Below are positions 1 to 6,655 of a DNA stretch of 9,777 bases, in pieces; position 1 is the first letter of the stretch; each line of letters starts with the position of its first letter. The stretch covers positions 1 through 9,777 of the forward strand of contig JAFDIX010000068.1 in the NCBI GenBank assembly GCA_019307805.1, read 5' to 3'. The stretch is from Deltaproteobacteria bacterium (GTDB taxonomy: Bacteria; Desulfobacterota; DSM-4660; Desulfatiglandales; HGW-15). The notes under the pieces were generated by a model. It was not told the DNA's origin and did not search any database. It saw nothing but the letters and a program-made list of their open reading frames with translations. The position numbers were made by a program, and so were the translations under genes.

Positions 1-460
1 GATAGAGCTCCTTGAGAAATTTCTGATTCAATTGCTCCAGGGTCATGGTGGTATAGGAGATCCTGACGGCAGCCATATTGCTCATGCTTCCATCCACCAG
101 AACCTGGATGGGTGCTGAACGGCCCTTTCGGATTTCCTCACTGAATTTTGGTCCCACCTTGACCGCCAAGTCAATTTTTCTCCTGAGCAGCATTTCTTCC
201 AACTCTCCGGGGTGCTCCGCATAATGGGTGATCCGAAAAATTCTGTTCGCATTGAGGGCATCCATAAGCATTCGACTTTCCCTCGTGCGGGACTGGTCAA
301 ACACACCGACCCGAATATCTCGTACGTCCGTGGTCACCACATATCCAAAGAGGAGCAATTGGATGAGAGGTGCGATAATGAGCATTGGTCTATTCTTCTT
401 GTCCCGAAAGAGCTGAATAAACTCCTTCCGCACCACTTCCCGTATTCTGAGCCGGTTCAT
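1..460 (-). CDS. ABC-2 type export permease, second of the pair (YbhR-like), C-terminus outside window
   Basis: Inner-membrane permease subunit of an ABC exporter. The reading frame starts at an ATG at 460-458 and stays open to the window edge, giving 153 N-terminal residues. It begins MNRLRIREVVRKEFIQLFRD, the basic, amphipathic N-terminus typical of ABC-2 permeases. One transmembrane segment follows at about residues 26-43 (MLIIAPLIQLLLFGYVV), then the start of the large extracytoplasmic domain with the family-typical stretch IQVLVDGS. The remaining membrane segments lie outside the window. The start is supported by an AAGGAGG ribosome binding site 9 nt upstream and by a gap of only one base after the stop of the preceding permease, which points to translational coupling. 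Position and sequence fit YbhR, partner of YbhS. The transported substrate cannot be read from the sequence. Confidence 0.9.
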   Translation of the reverse strand, partial: MNRLRIREVVRKEFIQLFRDKKNRPMLIIAPLIQLLLFGYVVTTDVRDIRVGVFDQSRTRESRMLMDALNANRIFRITHYAEHPGELEEMLLRRKIDLAVKVGPKFSEEIRKGRSAPIQVLVDGSMSNMAAVRISYTTMTLEQLNQKFLKELY

Positions 461-461
461 A

Positions 462-1595
462 TCACATGCCCTCCTTCCTGAGCTTCCGAAAATTGAGAAG
501 AAGGAGAAGGAGGCACATTCCCGCAAGTACCACATAGCTCGGCCAGAGATGTGCCAGACCCAGATTCCTGAGGTAGAGCCCGTTCAGGATATCTATAAAA
601 TAGGTGGCCGGTATGATACGGGTTACGACCTGGAGGAATTTAGGCATGTTTTCTATGGGGAAAACGAAGTCCGAAAGGAGAAAGGACGGCATATAGGTGA
701 TGAGTATGGCCAATTGGTTGGCCACCAACTGGGATTTGGTGGCAATGGAGATAAAGAGGCCCAGACTCATTGCGACCCAGAGATAAATGGTGGACCCCAG
801 AATAATAAGCCAGAAGCTGGACTTCATGACTATACCAAACAGGACCTGGCCCATGAGAATGGCAATGAGCACATCCGTGAGCCCGATGAAAAAATAGGGG
901 ATAGCCTTTCCAAAAAGGAACTCCCCGCCGCTGATGGGCAGGGCACGGATAGTCTCCATGGTCCCGTTTTCGTATTCCCTGGCAATGACCAGGGATGTCA
1001 ACATGGCACCAACAATCATGATGATGATGGCAATGATGCCCGGTATGATGAAGTTGCGGCTCTCCAGGTCTTCGTTGAACCAGATCCTGATTCTTGCATC
1101 CACGGGAGGTTCTATCTTGTCCATGCCCTGCCGATCAAGAAATTCGATGAGCTGATCCCGATTATACCTCTCCACAAATGCATTGATAAATCCCCTTGAA
1201 AGACCGGCAAAATTGGGGTCACTCCCATCCAGAAGTACCTGCAGGGGAGTCCTTCGATCCGCTCTTAGACCGGCAGTCCAGCCCGGCGGAAACACCAGGA
1301 CCAGGGATGCCCGGCCATGGTCCAGTGCCTTTGTGGCGGCCATGGTGTTTGGGAGACTGTCCCGGACATCAAAATAGGTGGAGGCTTTGAGCCTGCGGAT
1401 AAAATCCCGGGTCAAGTCGGTCTTGTCATAGTCCACGACCGCTGTCCGGATGTTGTCTACGTCCAGAGTCAATGCATATCCAAAAAGGAGGATCAGGAGA
1501 AGCGGGATGATGAATGCCAGATACAGGCTCCTGAAGTCCCGGATCAGGTGGTAGAACTCCTTGCGGGCAATGGCTATGATATTGACGATGCTCAA
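462..1595 (-). CDS. ABC-2 type export permease, first of the pair (YbhS-like)
   Basis: Inner-membrane permease of 377 residues, full length for the family. It shows one N-terminal membrane segment (about 23-43), a large extracytoplasmic domain (about 44-180), then five membrane segments (about 183-204, 230-254, 262-284, 292-312, 349-368). Just after the second segment is the conserved ABC-2 motif (REYENGTMETIRALPI, 206-221). A second family landmark is the FPIENMP stretch near 312-318. The start codon appears to be TTG (1595-1593). It overlaps the TGA of the upstream ATPase as TTGA, and no in-frame ATG occurs near the N-terminus; a weak GGGA lies about 8 nt upstream, so initiation probably depends on coupling. 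With its neighbours it should form a YbhFSR-type exporter in which two different permeases make the channel. Substrate unknown. Confidence 0.92.
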   Translation of the reverse strand: MSIVNIIAIARKEFYHLIRDFRSLYLAFIIPLLLILLFGYALTLDVDNIRTAVVDYDKTDLTRDFIRRLKASTYFDVRDSLPNTMAATKALDHGRASLVLVFPPGWTAGLRADRRTPLQVLLDGSDPNFAGLSRGFINAFVERYNRDQLIEFLDRQGMDKIEPPVDARIRIWFNEDLESRNFIIPGIIAIIIMIVGAMLTSLVIAREYENGTMETIRALPISGGEFLFGKAIPYFFIGLTDVLIAILMGQVLFGIVMKSSFWLIILGSTIYLWVAMSLGLFISIATKSQLVANQLAILITYMPSFLLSDFVFPIENMPKFLQVVTRIIPATYFIDILNGLYLRNLGLAHLWPSYVVLAGMCLLLLLLNFRKLRKEGM

Positions 1596-2347
1596 TGGGC
1601 TTCCCTGGTCATCAAGTGGATAAACACGTCATTGAGCCCGGCATCAGGTCGCTCAGGAAACATCTCTTCCACAATCTGCTCAGGGCTGCCGCTTGCCACG
1701 ATTTTCCCCTCATTGATCATAATGATCCTGCCACAGTGGCGTGCCTCGTCCATGTAGTGGGTAGTGACAAAAACCGTCATCCCCTCCCGGGCGAGCCGGG
1801 CAATGAATTTCCAGAATTGCCGTCTGGTGATGGGATCCACCCCTGAAGTGGGTTCATCCAGGAACAGGATCTCAGGCTGGTGGAGCAAGGCACAGCCCAA
1901 TGCCAGCCGCTGTCTCCATCCCGGGGGCAGTTCCCGTGTGAGCCGATCCCGGACCTCCTTCAAGCGCGTGATGTCAAGGACCCACTCGATTCTCTCCTGC
2001 CATCGTTCCTGGGGCACACTGTATATGCCCAGGTAGAAACGGATATTTTCAAAGGGGCTCATATCCTCGTACAGGGAAAACTTCTGGGACATGTATCCGA
2101 TGGCCTGTTTGATCTCCTCGGCCTCCCCGTAAATATCATGGCCGGCCACCTGGCCCTGTCCTGAAGTGGGACTGATGATACCGCAGAGCATTCGAATAGT
2201 GGTCGACTTACCTGCACCGTTGGGCCCCAGGAAACCGAAAATTTCCCCCCTTTTGACGGAAAAGGAGATCCTGTCCACGGCCACGAACCGGCCGAAGCGT
2301 TTTTCCAGGTTCTCGACCCGGACGGCCTCAGAGTTGAAAGCTGTCAT
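1592..2347 (-). CDS. ABC transporter ATP-binding protein B (YbhF C-terminal-half-like, atypical signature)
   Basis: Cytoplasmic ATPase that would power the two downstream permeases. Motifs in order, numbered from the chosen start: Walker A GPNGAGKS (41-48), Q-loop glutamine (about 88, in YMSQ), Walker B LFLDE (161-165), D-loop SGVD, and H-loop histidine (197, in TTHYMDEA). The signature position reads LPPGWRQRL (140-148) instead of LSGGQ. As I recall, a similar non-canonical signature occurs in the second half of E. coli YbhF. I chose the ATG at 2347 because GAGGA lies 8 nt upstream; an in-frame ATG at 2362 would add MRNLP but has poorly spaced Shine-Dalgarno bases. The gene overlaps the upstream ATPase by 20 nt (35 nt with the longer start) and the downstream permease by 4 nt. 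Likely partner: ATPase A, as a heterodimer. Confidence 0.92.
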   Translation of the reverse strand: MTAFNSEAVRVENLEKRFGRFVAVDRISFSVKRGEIFGFLGPNGAGKSTTIRMLCGIISPTSGQGQVAGHDIYGEAEEIKQAIGYMSQKFSLYEDMSPFENIRFYLGIYSVPQERWQERIEWVLDITRLKEVRDRLTRELPPGWRQRLALGCALLHQPEILFLDEPTSGVDPITRRQFWKFIARLAREGMTVFVTTHYMDEARHCGRIIMINEGKIVASGSPEQIVEEMFPERPDAGLNDVFIHLMTREAH

Positions 2348-3077
2348 GGGCAAGTTCCTCATCCACCTTTTCGATACGGTGGATCATGGCCTCCTCAAGA
2401 CTTGGGAAATGGGACTGGACCTGTTCCGGAGTGTCAATTCCCAGAATCCGGGACTTGTGCATGAGGGCCAGATTGTCACATTTTTCCCCTTCATCCAGGT
2501 AGGCCGTAGATATAAGGATGGTCATCCCCTCCTGTCTCATTTCCATGAGGATATCCCAGAACTCCTGCCGTGAGACAGGATCCACACCGTTGGTGGGTTC
2601 ATCCAGGATCAGCACCTTTGGCTGGTGCACGAGCACGCATGCCAGGCCCAGCTTCTGCTTCATGCCTCCGGAGAGATTCCCTGCCAATCGGTCGACAAAG
2701 GGCAGCAGGTTGGAAAATCCCAGGTACCGCTTCCTTCTTTTTTCTCTCTCCTCACCGGTGATGAGAAAAATGTCCATGAAGAAATTCAGATTTTCTTCTA
2801 CCGTAAGATCCTGGTACAGGCCGAATCTCTGGGGCATGTAGCCCATGAGATGTTTCACCCCGGTCTTTTGTGTCACCACATCCAACCCGCCAATGGATAT
2901 TTTACCTGCAGATGGCGTAATCATGGTGGCTATCATACGCAGGAGAGTGGACTTGCCTGCACCGTCCGATCCCACAAGGCCGAAAATAGTCCCCTCATCT
3001 ATCTGAAGGCTGACTTCCTCTACCGCGGTGATGCTCCCAAACCGCATGGATACATTTTTTACTTCAACAAAGGACAT
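2328..3077 (-). CDS. ABC transporter ATP-binding protein A (YbhF N-terminal-half-like, H-loop histidine replaced)
   Basis: Cytoplasmic ABC ATPase of 249 residues, a standard single-domain length. Visible motifs: Walker A GSDGAGKS (36-43), Q-loop glutamine 83 (YMPQ), canonical signature LSGGM (135-139), Walker B VLILDE (155-160) with the catalytic glutamate, and D-loop NGVD. The H-loop, normally TH, reads STAYLDE, with alanine 192 in place of histidine. The GxDGAGK Walker A and STxYLDE H-loop resemble the first half of E. coli YbhF as I recall it. In YbhF both halves are one polypeptide; here they are two genes overlapping by 20 nt. The ATG at 3077 has AAGGG about 9 nt upstream. A 221-nt gap holding a hairpin repeat separates it from the adaptor gene upstream, and a weak internal promoter is possible there. 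Confidence 0.92.
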   Translation of the reverse strand: MSFVEVKNVSMRFGSITAVEEVSLQIDEGTIFGLVGSDGAGKSTLLRMIATMITPSAGKISIGGLDVVTQKTGVKHLMGYMPQRFGLYQDLTVEENLNFFMDIFLITGEEREKRRKRYLGFSNLLPFVDRLAGNLSGGMKQKLGLACVLVHQPKVLILDEPTNGVDPVSRQEFWDILMEMRQEGMTILISTAYLDEGEKCDNLALMHKSRILGIDTPEQVQSHFPSLEEAMIHRIEKVDEELAHDSFQL

Positions 3078-3133
3078 GGATCATTTCCCTTCAATATTTG
3101 TCAAATAGATGAGCCGTTAAAGGGTGTAAACAC

Positions 3134-3214
3134 TGGAGTACTGGAGTAATGGAGTATTGGTGCGCTCACATACTGTTCTTCTCTTTCACATCACTCCATT
3201 ATTCCAACACTCCA
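3134..3214. repeat. Intergenic inverted repeat made of tandem 8-nt words (locus 1)
   Basis: The left arm (3134-3162) is a run of 8-nt units TGGAGTAC, TGGAGTAA, TGGAGTAT and a partial TGGTG. The right arm (3187-3214), read on the other strand, is TGGAGTGT, TGGAATAA, TGGAGTGA, TGTG. The arms can pair along about 28 nt with few mismatches around a 24-nt loop. The tandem units continue beyond the right arm to about 3225. It lies inside the efflux operon, between the adaptor and ATPase A genes. It is not followed by a T-tract on the minus strand, so it is not a standard terminator. Function unknown. Confidence 0.8.
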
Positions 3215-3240
3215 AATCACCAATTGACGAAAAAGCCCAT

Positions 3241-3269
3241 ATTATGACTTTGTTCTAATATTCGTCCAA
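3241..3269 (-). promoter_or_regulatory. Possible weak internal promoter upstream of ATPase A
   Basis: On the minus strand a TTGGAC (3269-3264) is separated by 17 nt from CATAAT (3246-3241). The -10-like box matches the sigma-70 consensus at five of six positions; the -35-like box is poor. It could restart transcription of the ATPase and permease genes after the adaptor gene, but AT-rich gaps often produce such matches by chance. Confidence 0.25.
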
Positions 3270-3298
3270 ACCCAGGGTCATTGTCACGATTTGCAGGC

Positions 3299-4465
3299 TT
3301 ACCGCAGCCAGGCGTCTGCGGGCATGCCTGATTTCAACTCCAGATCCGGATTGGGAACAGACACCTTCACGAGGTACACGAGTTTGACGCGCTCTTTATG
3401 GGTCTGGATGATTTTGGGGGTAAATTCGCCCCGGGGCGAGATATATGCCACTTTCCCCCAGTAGTCCTTCCCCGGGAAGGTATCCACCTTGACCTGCACC
3501 TTCTGCCCCGGTTTGACCTTCCCGATTTCCGTTTCACCGACGAATATCTTGAGATCCACTGTGGAGAGATCGGAAAGAGAAAAGACCTGGCGGCCCGGAG
3601 AAACCACCTCTCCCAGTTCCACATTTCTGCTCGTGAGGATGCCTGTCAACGGAGCCTTCAAGCGGGTATAGCGCAGTTGGGTCTCCGCCAGGTCCATGGC
3701 CGCTTTTGCTGCCTGAACCTGGGCCCTGGCCCCAGCCATTTCTTCTTCAGTGGCCTTGATCTGCTTAAGATTGTTCCGGGCCAGTTTCAGGACGGCCATG
3801 CCCTCCGCCAGCTTGGCCTTTGCACTCTCAATGGTTTCTTTCCTGAAACCCTCCTTAAAAAGTGCGTATTTCTCCTGTGCCCGCTCATATTCCCGCAGGG
3901 CTTTCTCATGGCGCAGCGCCACTGCATCCCAGGACTGTTCTGCAACAATTTTGTCCCGAAGGAGTTGATCATACCTGTGTTTATCCTTTTCAGCCTCTTT
4001 CATGGTGGCTTCGGCGGCCAAAACTGCAAGGCGTGCCTGCCGGATATCCTGTTCCCGGTATCCCGTTTTCAGCTCATTCAATCCGGATCTGAGTGCTTTC
4101 ACATTGGCCTGTGCACGTGCTACTTCAGCCGGAAGGGCTTTTTGTTGGATCTCTAATATCAGTTCCGCTCGCCTCAGGTTCCTGGCAGCGACTTCAAGAT
4201 TGGCTTCCGCCTGATGGAACCGGGCCTGGTATTCAGAACGATCCAGTTCTGCGAGAATCTGTTCCTTATCCACGGACTCCCCTTCATCCACCGGAATTCG
4301 AATCACCCTTCCACTCACCTGAAAGGCCAGTTCAGACTCGATCGCTTCGATGGTCCCGGAGTAGTAGAGTTCTTTCTGCTGCACCCTCTTTTGCCCAAGA
4401 TAAACGAAGAGCCCCACCCCCAAAAGCAGTGCAACGAAAACAATGACAATGATCCGTTTTTTCAT
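3299..4465 (-). CDS. HlyD-family periplasmic adaptor (membrane fusion protein, YbhG-like)
   Basis: Periplasmic adaptor of 388 residues, anchored in the inner membrane, expected to bridge the ABC exporter to an outer-membrane channel. It has a basic start and a hydrophobic anchor (MKKR then about 5-23) without a lipobox cysteine. A first half-lipoyl region follows (about 37-75, GTIEAIESELAFQVSGRV, VDEGESVDKEQILAELD), then a long alpha-helical hairpin (about 76-265) rich in A, E, K, L and R. The second half-lipoyl strand is LRYTRLKAPLTGIL (264-277), followed by a beta-barrel domain (about 300-388). The C-terminal stretch AYISPRGEFTPKIIQT closely recalls YbhG. The ATG at 4465 has GGAGG 7 nt upstream and lies 28 nt after the regulator stop, so the two are probably co-transcribed. 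No TolC-like gene is in the window, so the outer-membrane partner must be elsewhere. Confidence 0.93.
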   Translation of the reverse strand: MKKRIIVIVFVALLLGVGLFVYLGQKRVQQKELYYSGTIEAIESELAFQVSGRVIRIPVDEGESVDKEQILAELDRSEYQARFHQAEANLEVAARNLRRAELILEIQQKALPAEVARAQANVKALRSGLNELKTGYREQDIRQARLAVLAAEATMKEAEKDKHRYDQLLRDKIVAEQSWDAVALRHEKALREYERAQEKYALFKEGFRKETIESAKAKLAEGMAVLKLARNNLKQIKATEEEMAGARAQVQAAKAAMDLAETQLRYTRLKAPLTGILTSRNVELGEVVSPGRQVFSLSDLSTVDLKIFVGETEIGKVKPGQKVQVKVDTFPGKDYWGKVAYISPRGEFTPKIIQTHKERVKLVYLVKVSVPNPDLELKSGMPADAWLR

Positions 4466-4493
4466 GGTCCGGCCTCCACATTGCCGAGTTGTT

Positions 4494-5132
4494 TCATCCT
4501 TGTTTTTTAACCCCCGTCAGAATGATCCTTTCCACTTGTTCTGCCAAATCCCCTGCATCATCAATCGCCATACGCTTGAAAAATTCCGGGAAATCCGGAT
4601 GCCTGGTCTTGATGGAATTTATGTTTTTCACGGATATAATGGATCCCACGACCATGATATGTATGATCAGGGGATTGGCCTCGATGAAAAGGCCCTGGGC
4701 CGCCCCCTCACGGAGTATCTCGTCGAGCATACCAAGAATGCGCGCCAAATCATTTGCCACGACCTCGGGAATATTGCGTGCACCGGAAGCGAGTTCCCTC
4801 ATAATGATAGGCGGAACATGGGGATGTCGGCCAACGGTCTGAGCCATGTTGCGGACATAGGTCCTGAGCTTCTCTACCGGGTCTTGAGCCTGATGCATGT
4901 TTTCCGAAATACGTCGTGCCGCACCACTGAAAACATCATGAAGCACCCGCGCGTACAAGGCCTCCTTATCCCCGATGTGGTAATAGATAGTGGCCTTGTT
5001 TACCCGGGCCCGACTGGCGATTTTATCCACGCGGGCTCCGGCGAAACCGTCTTCAGCAAAGATCTCTGTGGCCGCTTCGAGGATGCGCCGCAAAGTTTCC
5101 TCCCTCTTTTCCTGAAGGGTCTGGGTTTCCAT
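4494..5132 (-). CDS. TetR-family transcriptional repressor (CecR-like), first gene of the efflux operon
   Basis: DNA-binding repressor of 212 residues, normal for TetR proteins. The N-terminal helix-turn-helix is clear: TLRRILEAATEIFAEDGFAG (13-32), then VDKIASRARVNKATIYYHIGDKEAL (35-59), where the recognition helix carries the usual KATIYYH. The rest is a helical ligand-binding and dimerisation domain, variable in this family, so no ligand can be named. The ATG at 5132 is preceded by AAGGAG at 7 nt. Leading the operon and followed after 28 nt by the adaptor matches the cecR-ybhG arrangement of enterobacteria. A palindromic operator lies directly against its ribosome binding site, so autorepression of the whole operon is the simplest reading; release by an exported compound is inferred. 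Confidence 0.93.
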   Translation of the reverse strand: METQTLQEKREETLRRILEAATEIFAEDGFAGARVDKIASRARVNKATIYYHIGDKEALYARVLHDVFSGAARRISENMHQAQDPVEKLRTYVRNMAQTVGRHPHVPPIIMRELASGARNIPEVVANDLARILGMLDEILREGAAQGLFIEANPLIIHIMVVGSIISVKNINSIKTRHPDFPEFFKRMAIDDAGDLAEQVERIILTGVKKQG

Positions 5133-5143
5133 ATCATACTCCT

Positions 5144-5171
5144 TAGTTAAACTAACCAGTTAGTTAAACTA
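5144..5171. promoter_or_regulatory. 28-nt palindromic operator, probable binding site of the TetR-family repressor
   Basis: Read from the centre outward, arms AACTAAC and GTTAGTT flank a CA. Pairing continues outward past one A/A mismatch through TAGTT and AACTA, so 12 of 13 arm pairs are complementary. The same site can be read as two direct copies of TTAGTTAAACTA (5143-5154 and 5160-5171), 17 nt apart, each itself nearly palindromic. It sits between the -10 box and the Shine-Dalgarno of the regulator gene, where a bound TetR dimer, or two dimers, would block initiation. Confidence 0.85.
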
Positions 5172-5178
5172 CATATTT

Positions 5179-5206
5179 AAAATACTCTTTTTCGACTCTT
5201 TGTCAA
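5179..5206 (-). promoter_or_regulatory. Sigma-70-type promoter of the efflux operon
   Basis: On the minus strand a perfect TTGACA (5206-5201) is followed after 16 nt by TATTTT (5184-5179), four of six matches to TATAAT. Transcription would start near 5172, at the edge of the palindromic operator, leaving a leader of roughly 40 nt. The perfect -35 and the operator position support each other. Confidence 0.7.
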
Positions 5207-5248
5207 GGCCTTTTTTCGGCTCCAATGCAGGGTTTCTACAAAATGTGA

Positions 5249-5277
5249 TTGATTCTATTTAAGAAAACAAATATTCT
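5249..5277 (+). promoter_or_regulatory. Candidate promoter of the YchF-like gene
   Basis: TTGATT (5249-5254) and TATTCT (5272-5277) are separated by the ideal 17 nt, each matching four of six consensus bases. The start of transcription would be about 50 nt before the ATG at 5336. It is divergent from the efflux promoter and 43 nt away from it, so binding at the repressor operator need not affect it. Confidence 0.45.
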
Positions 5278-5335
5278 TTTCCACATTCCCGCATGATCGA
5301 AGCTCTCAGGACCCCACAGGACAGGATGGAAAGCC

Positions 5336-6382
5336 ATGAAACTGGGGATCGTCGGTCTTCCACAATCCGGAAAAAACACTATTTTTGCTGCCCTTTCCGG
5401 CGCCCGGGGTGAGGAGGCTGTGCAGAGGAAGTCCCGCATGGATCAGCGGATCGGCACGGTGAGGGTGGCCGATGACAGGGTGGATTTTCTTGCCGCCTTA
5501 CTCACCCCCAAGAAGACTACCTATGCCCGGGTGGAGTATCTCCTCCCATCCGAAACCACGGGAGGCAAACCCTCCAGATCGGACAGCGCACTCTGGAACC
5601 AGATAAGGCCCTGTGACGCCTTGATCCACGTGCTCAGAAACTTTTCTTCCCCTGGCGGTCTGGGGGCAACGCCGGAAGCAGATTTCCGGGCCCTTGAGGA
5701 GGAAATGATTTTGAGCGATCTCCTGGTCGTGGAAAAACGACTGGAGCGAATGGAACTGGATACCAAAAGGGGGAACAAACCGGAGCCGGAAGAATTGTCC
5801 CTCATAAACGCCTGCAGGGAACTGTTGGAAAAGGGACTGCCCATACGCCTGGACCCGGAGCTTTCATCAGCACCTGCATTGAGGGGGTTCACCTTCCTTT
5901 CAGGCAGGCCTCAGCTCATCATCATCAACAATGAGGATGAGGATGAATCCTTTCCTGCATGGGAAAAACAGCCCGAAAACACCGATATAATCGCTGTCAG
6001 GGGCCGGCTTGAAATGGATATCGCCGGCATGGACCCCGAGGAGGCAGGGGAGTTTTTCACGGAATACCACATTGAGGAATCTGCACTGGACCGGGTCATT
6101 GAAAGATCATATCATCTGATGAACCTCATTTCCTTTTTCACTGTTCTGAATGAAGAGGTGAGGGCTTGGACCATTAGGTCGGGGTCCCCTGCCCTGGAGG
6201 CCGCCGGAGCGGTCCATACGGATATGAAAAAGGGTTTTATACGTGCGGAAGTACTTGCATTCCAACATCTTCGGGAATACGGCTCTTTTCAGGAGGCCAA
6301 AAAGGCCGGCCATGTCCGTCTCGAAGGAAAAGAATATACGGTAAAGGACGGTGACGTCATTAATTTCAGGTTTAATGTATGA
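5336..6382 (+). CDS. Divergent YchF-like protein of the Obg GTPase/ATPase family with C-terminal TGS domain
   Basis: Cytoplasmic P-loop protein of 348 residues, slightly shorter than YchF (about 363). Its C-terminus is strikingly YchF-like: residues 266-348 contain SFFTVLNEEVRAWTIRSG, AAGAVHTDMKKGFIRAEV and GKEYTVKDGDVINFRFNV, the TGS/DUF933 region. The N-terminal core has diverged. The P-loop is GLPQSGKNT (7-15), with asparagine 14 at the usual magnesium-binding serine of GKST. The DIAGL switch II motif and the glycine-rich stretch after it are absent; the protein passes from VEYLLPSE to a loop leading into QIRPCDALIHVLR (89-101). A possible NxxE specificity motif remains at 199-202 (NEDE). 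YchF binds ribosomes and hydrolyses ATP rather than GTP; whether this protein binds nucleotide is uncertain. The Shine-Dalgarno is weak (AGGA about 11 nt upstream). A hairpin follows the stop. Confidence 0.85.
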   Translation: MKLGIVGLPQSGKNTIFAALSGARGEEAVQRKSRMDQRIGTVRVADDRVDFLAALLTPKKTTYARVEYLLPSETTGGKPSRSDSALWNQIRPCDALIHVLRNFSSPGGLGATPEADFRALEEEMILSDLLVVEKRLERMELDTKRGNKPEPEELSLINACRELLEKGLPIRLDPELSSAPALRGFTFLSGRPQLIIINNEDEDESFPAWEKQPENTDIIAVRGRLEMDIAGMDPEEAGEFFTEYHIEESALDRVIERSYHLMNLISFFTVLNEEVRAWTIRSGSPALEAAGAVHTDMKKGFIRAEVLAFQHLREYGSFQEAKKAGHVRLEGKEYTVKDGDVINFRFNV

Positions 6383-6412
6383 GGTGAGGGATACTAGTAT
6401 CCTGTCACCTTT
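6382..6412 (+). terminator. Hairpin directly after the YchF-like gene, possible terminator
   Basis: GGATACTAGTATCC (6389-6402) is a perfect palindrome, and the flanking AGGTGA (6382-6387) and TCACCT (6405-6410) pair beyond a small bulge, giving a stem of about 12-13 bp. It starts at the last base of the stop codon. Only three Ts follow, so intrinsic termination would be inefficient; protection of the 3' end is an alternative role. Confidence 0.45.
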
Positions 6413-6481
6413 GAAGTGTCTCGATCTCCTTGTCCACGGGCGTGATTCAAAATGCTTGATAAGCCATGGCCCTTATTCCCC

Positions 6482-6576
6482 GGTGTCAGGTGTCAGGTGT
6501 CAGGCGTTGCGCTTAAGCGCTCCGAAACAGGAACGAAAGGGCTGAAACCTGAACACTGAAACCCGAAACCTAAACC
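6482..6576. repeat. Intergenic inverted repeat made of tandem 7-nt words (locus 2)
   Basis: The left part has three exact copies of GGTGTCA (6482-6502) and a degenerate fourth, GGCGTTG. Next comes a perfect 12-nt palindrome GCGCTTAAGCGC (6509-6520). After a spacer, the right part has five in-phase units: TGAAACC, TGAACAC, TGAAACC, CGAAACC and a shortened TAAACC (6543-6576). The right units are the reverse complement of the left word with one or two changes, so the arms can pair imperfectly. The design resembles the hairpins at 3134-3214 and 7899-7996, although the words differ. Confidence 0.8.
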
Positions 6577-6655
6577 AACACCGTCAATGCACACCGCTAT
6601 GTACCCATGCATGGAATATCGAGCAGCGGGCGACAATAAATACGACAATTTATGT

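Noticed and set aside
549..1199. 216-residue open frame on the plus strand
   Set aside because: Antisense to the YbhS-like permease; composition is low-information (many H, D, G, N) and there is no start signal.
3398..4156. 252-residue open frame on the plus strand
   Set aside because: Antisense to the adaptor gene, a shadow of its repetitive coiled-coil codons.
4443..5150. 235-residue open frame on the plus strand
   Set aside because: Antisense to the TetR gene and running into its operator; no domain visible.
6351..6545. 64-residue open frame after the YchF-like gene
   Set aside because: It overlaps the end of that gene, then reads through the hairpin and the tandem 7-nt repeat; no ribosome binding site.
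6482..6576. CRISPR array
   Set aside because: Units are 7 nt with no spacers, the two halves are in inverted orientation, and no cas gene is nearby.
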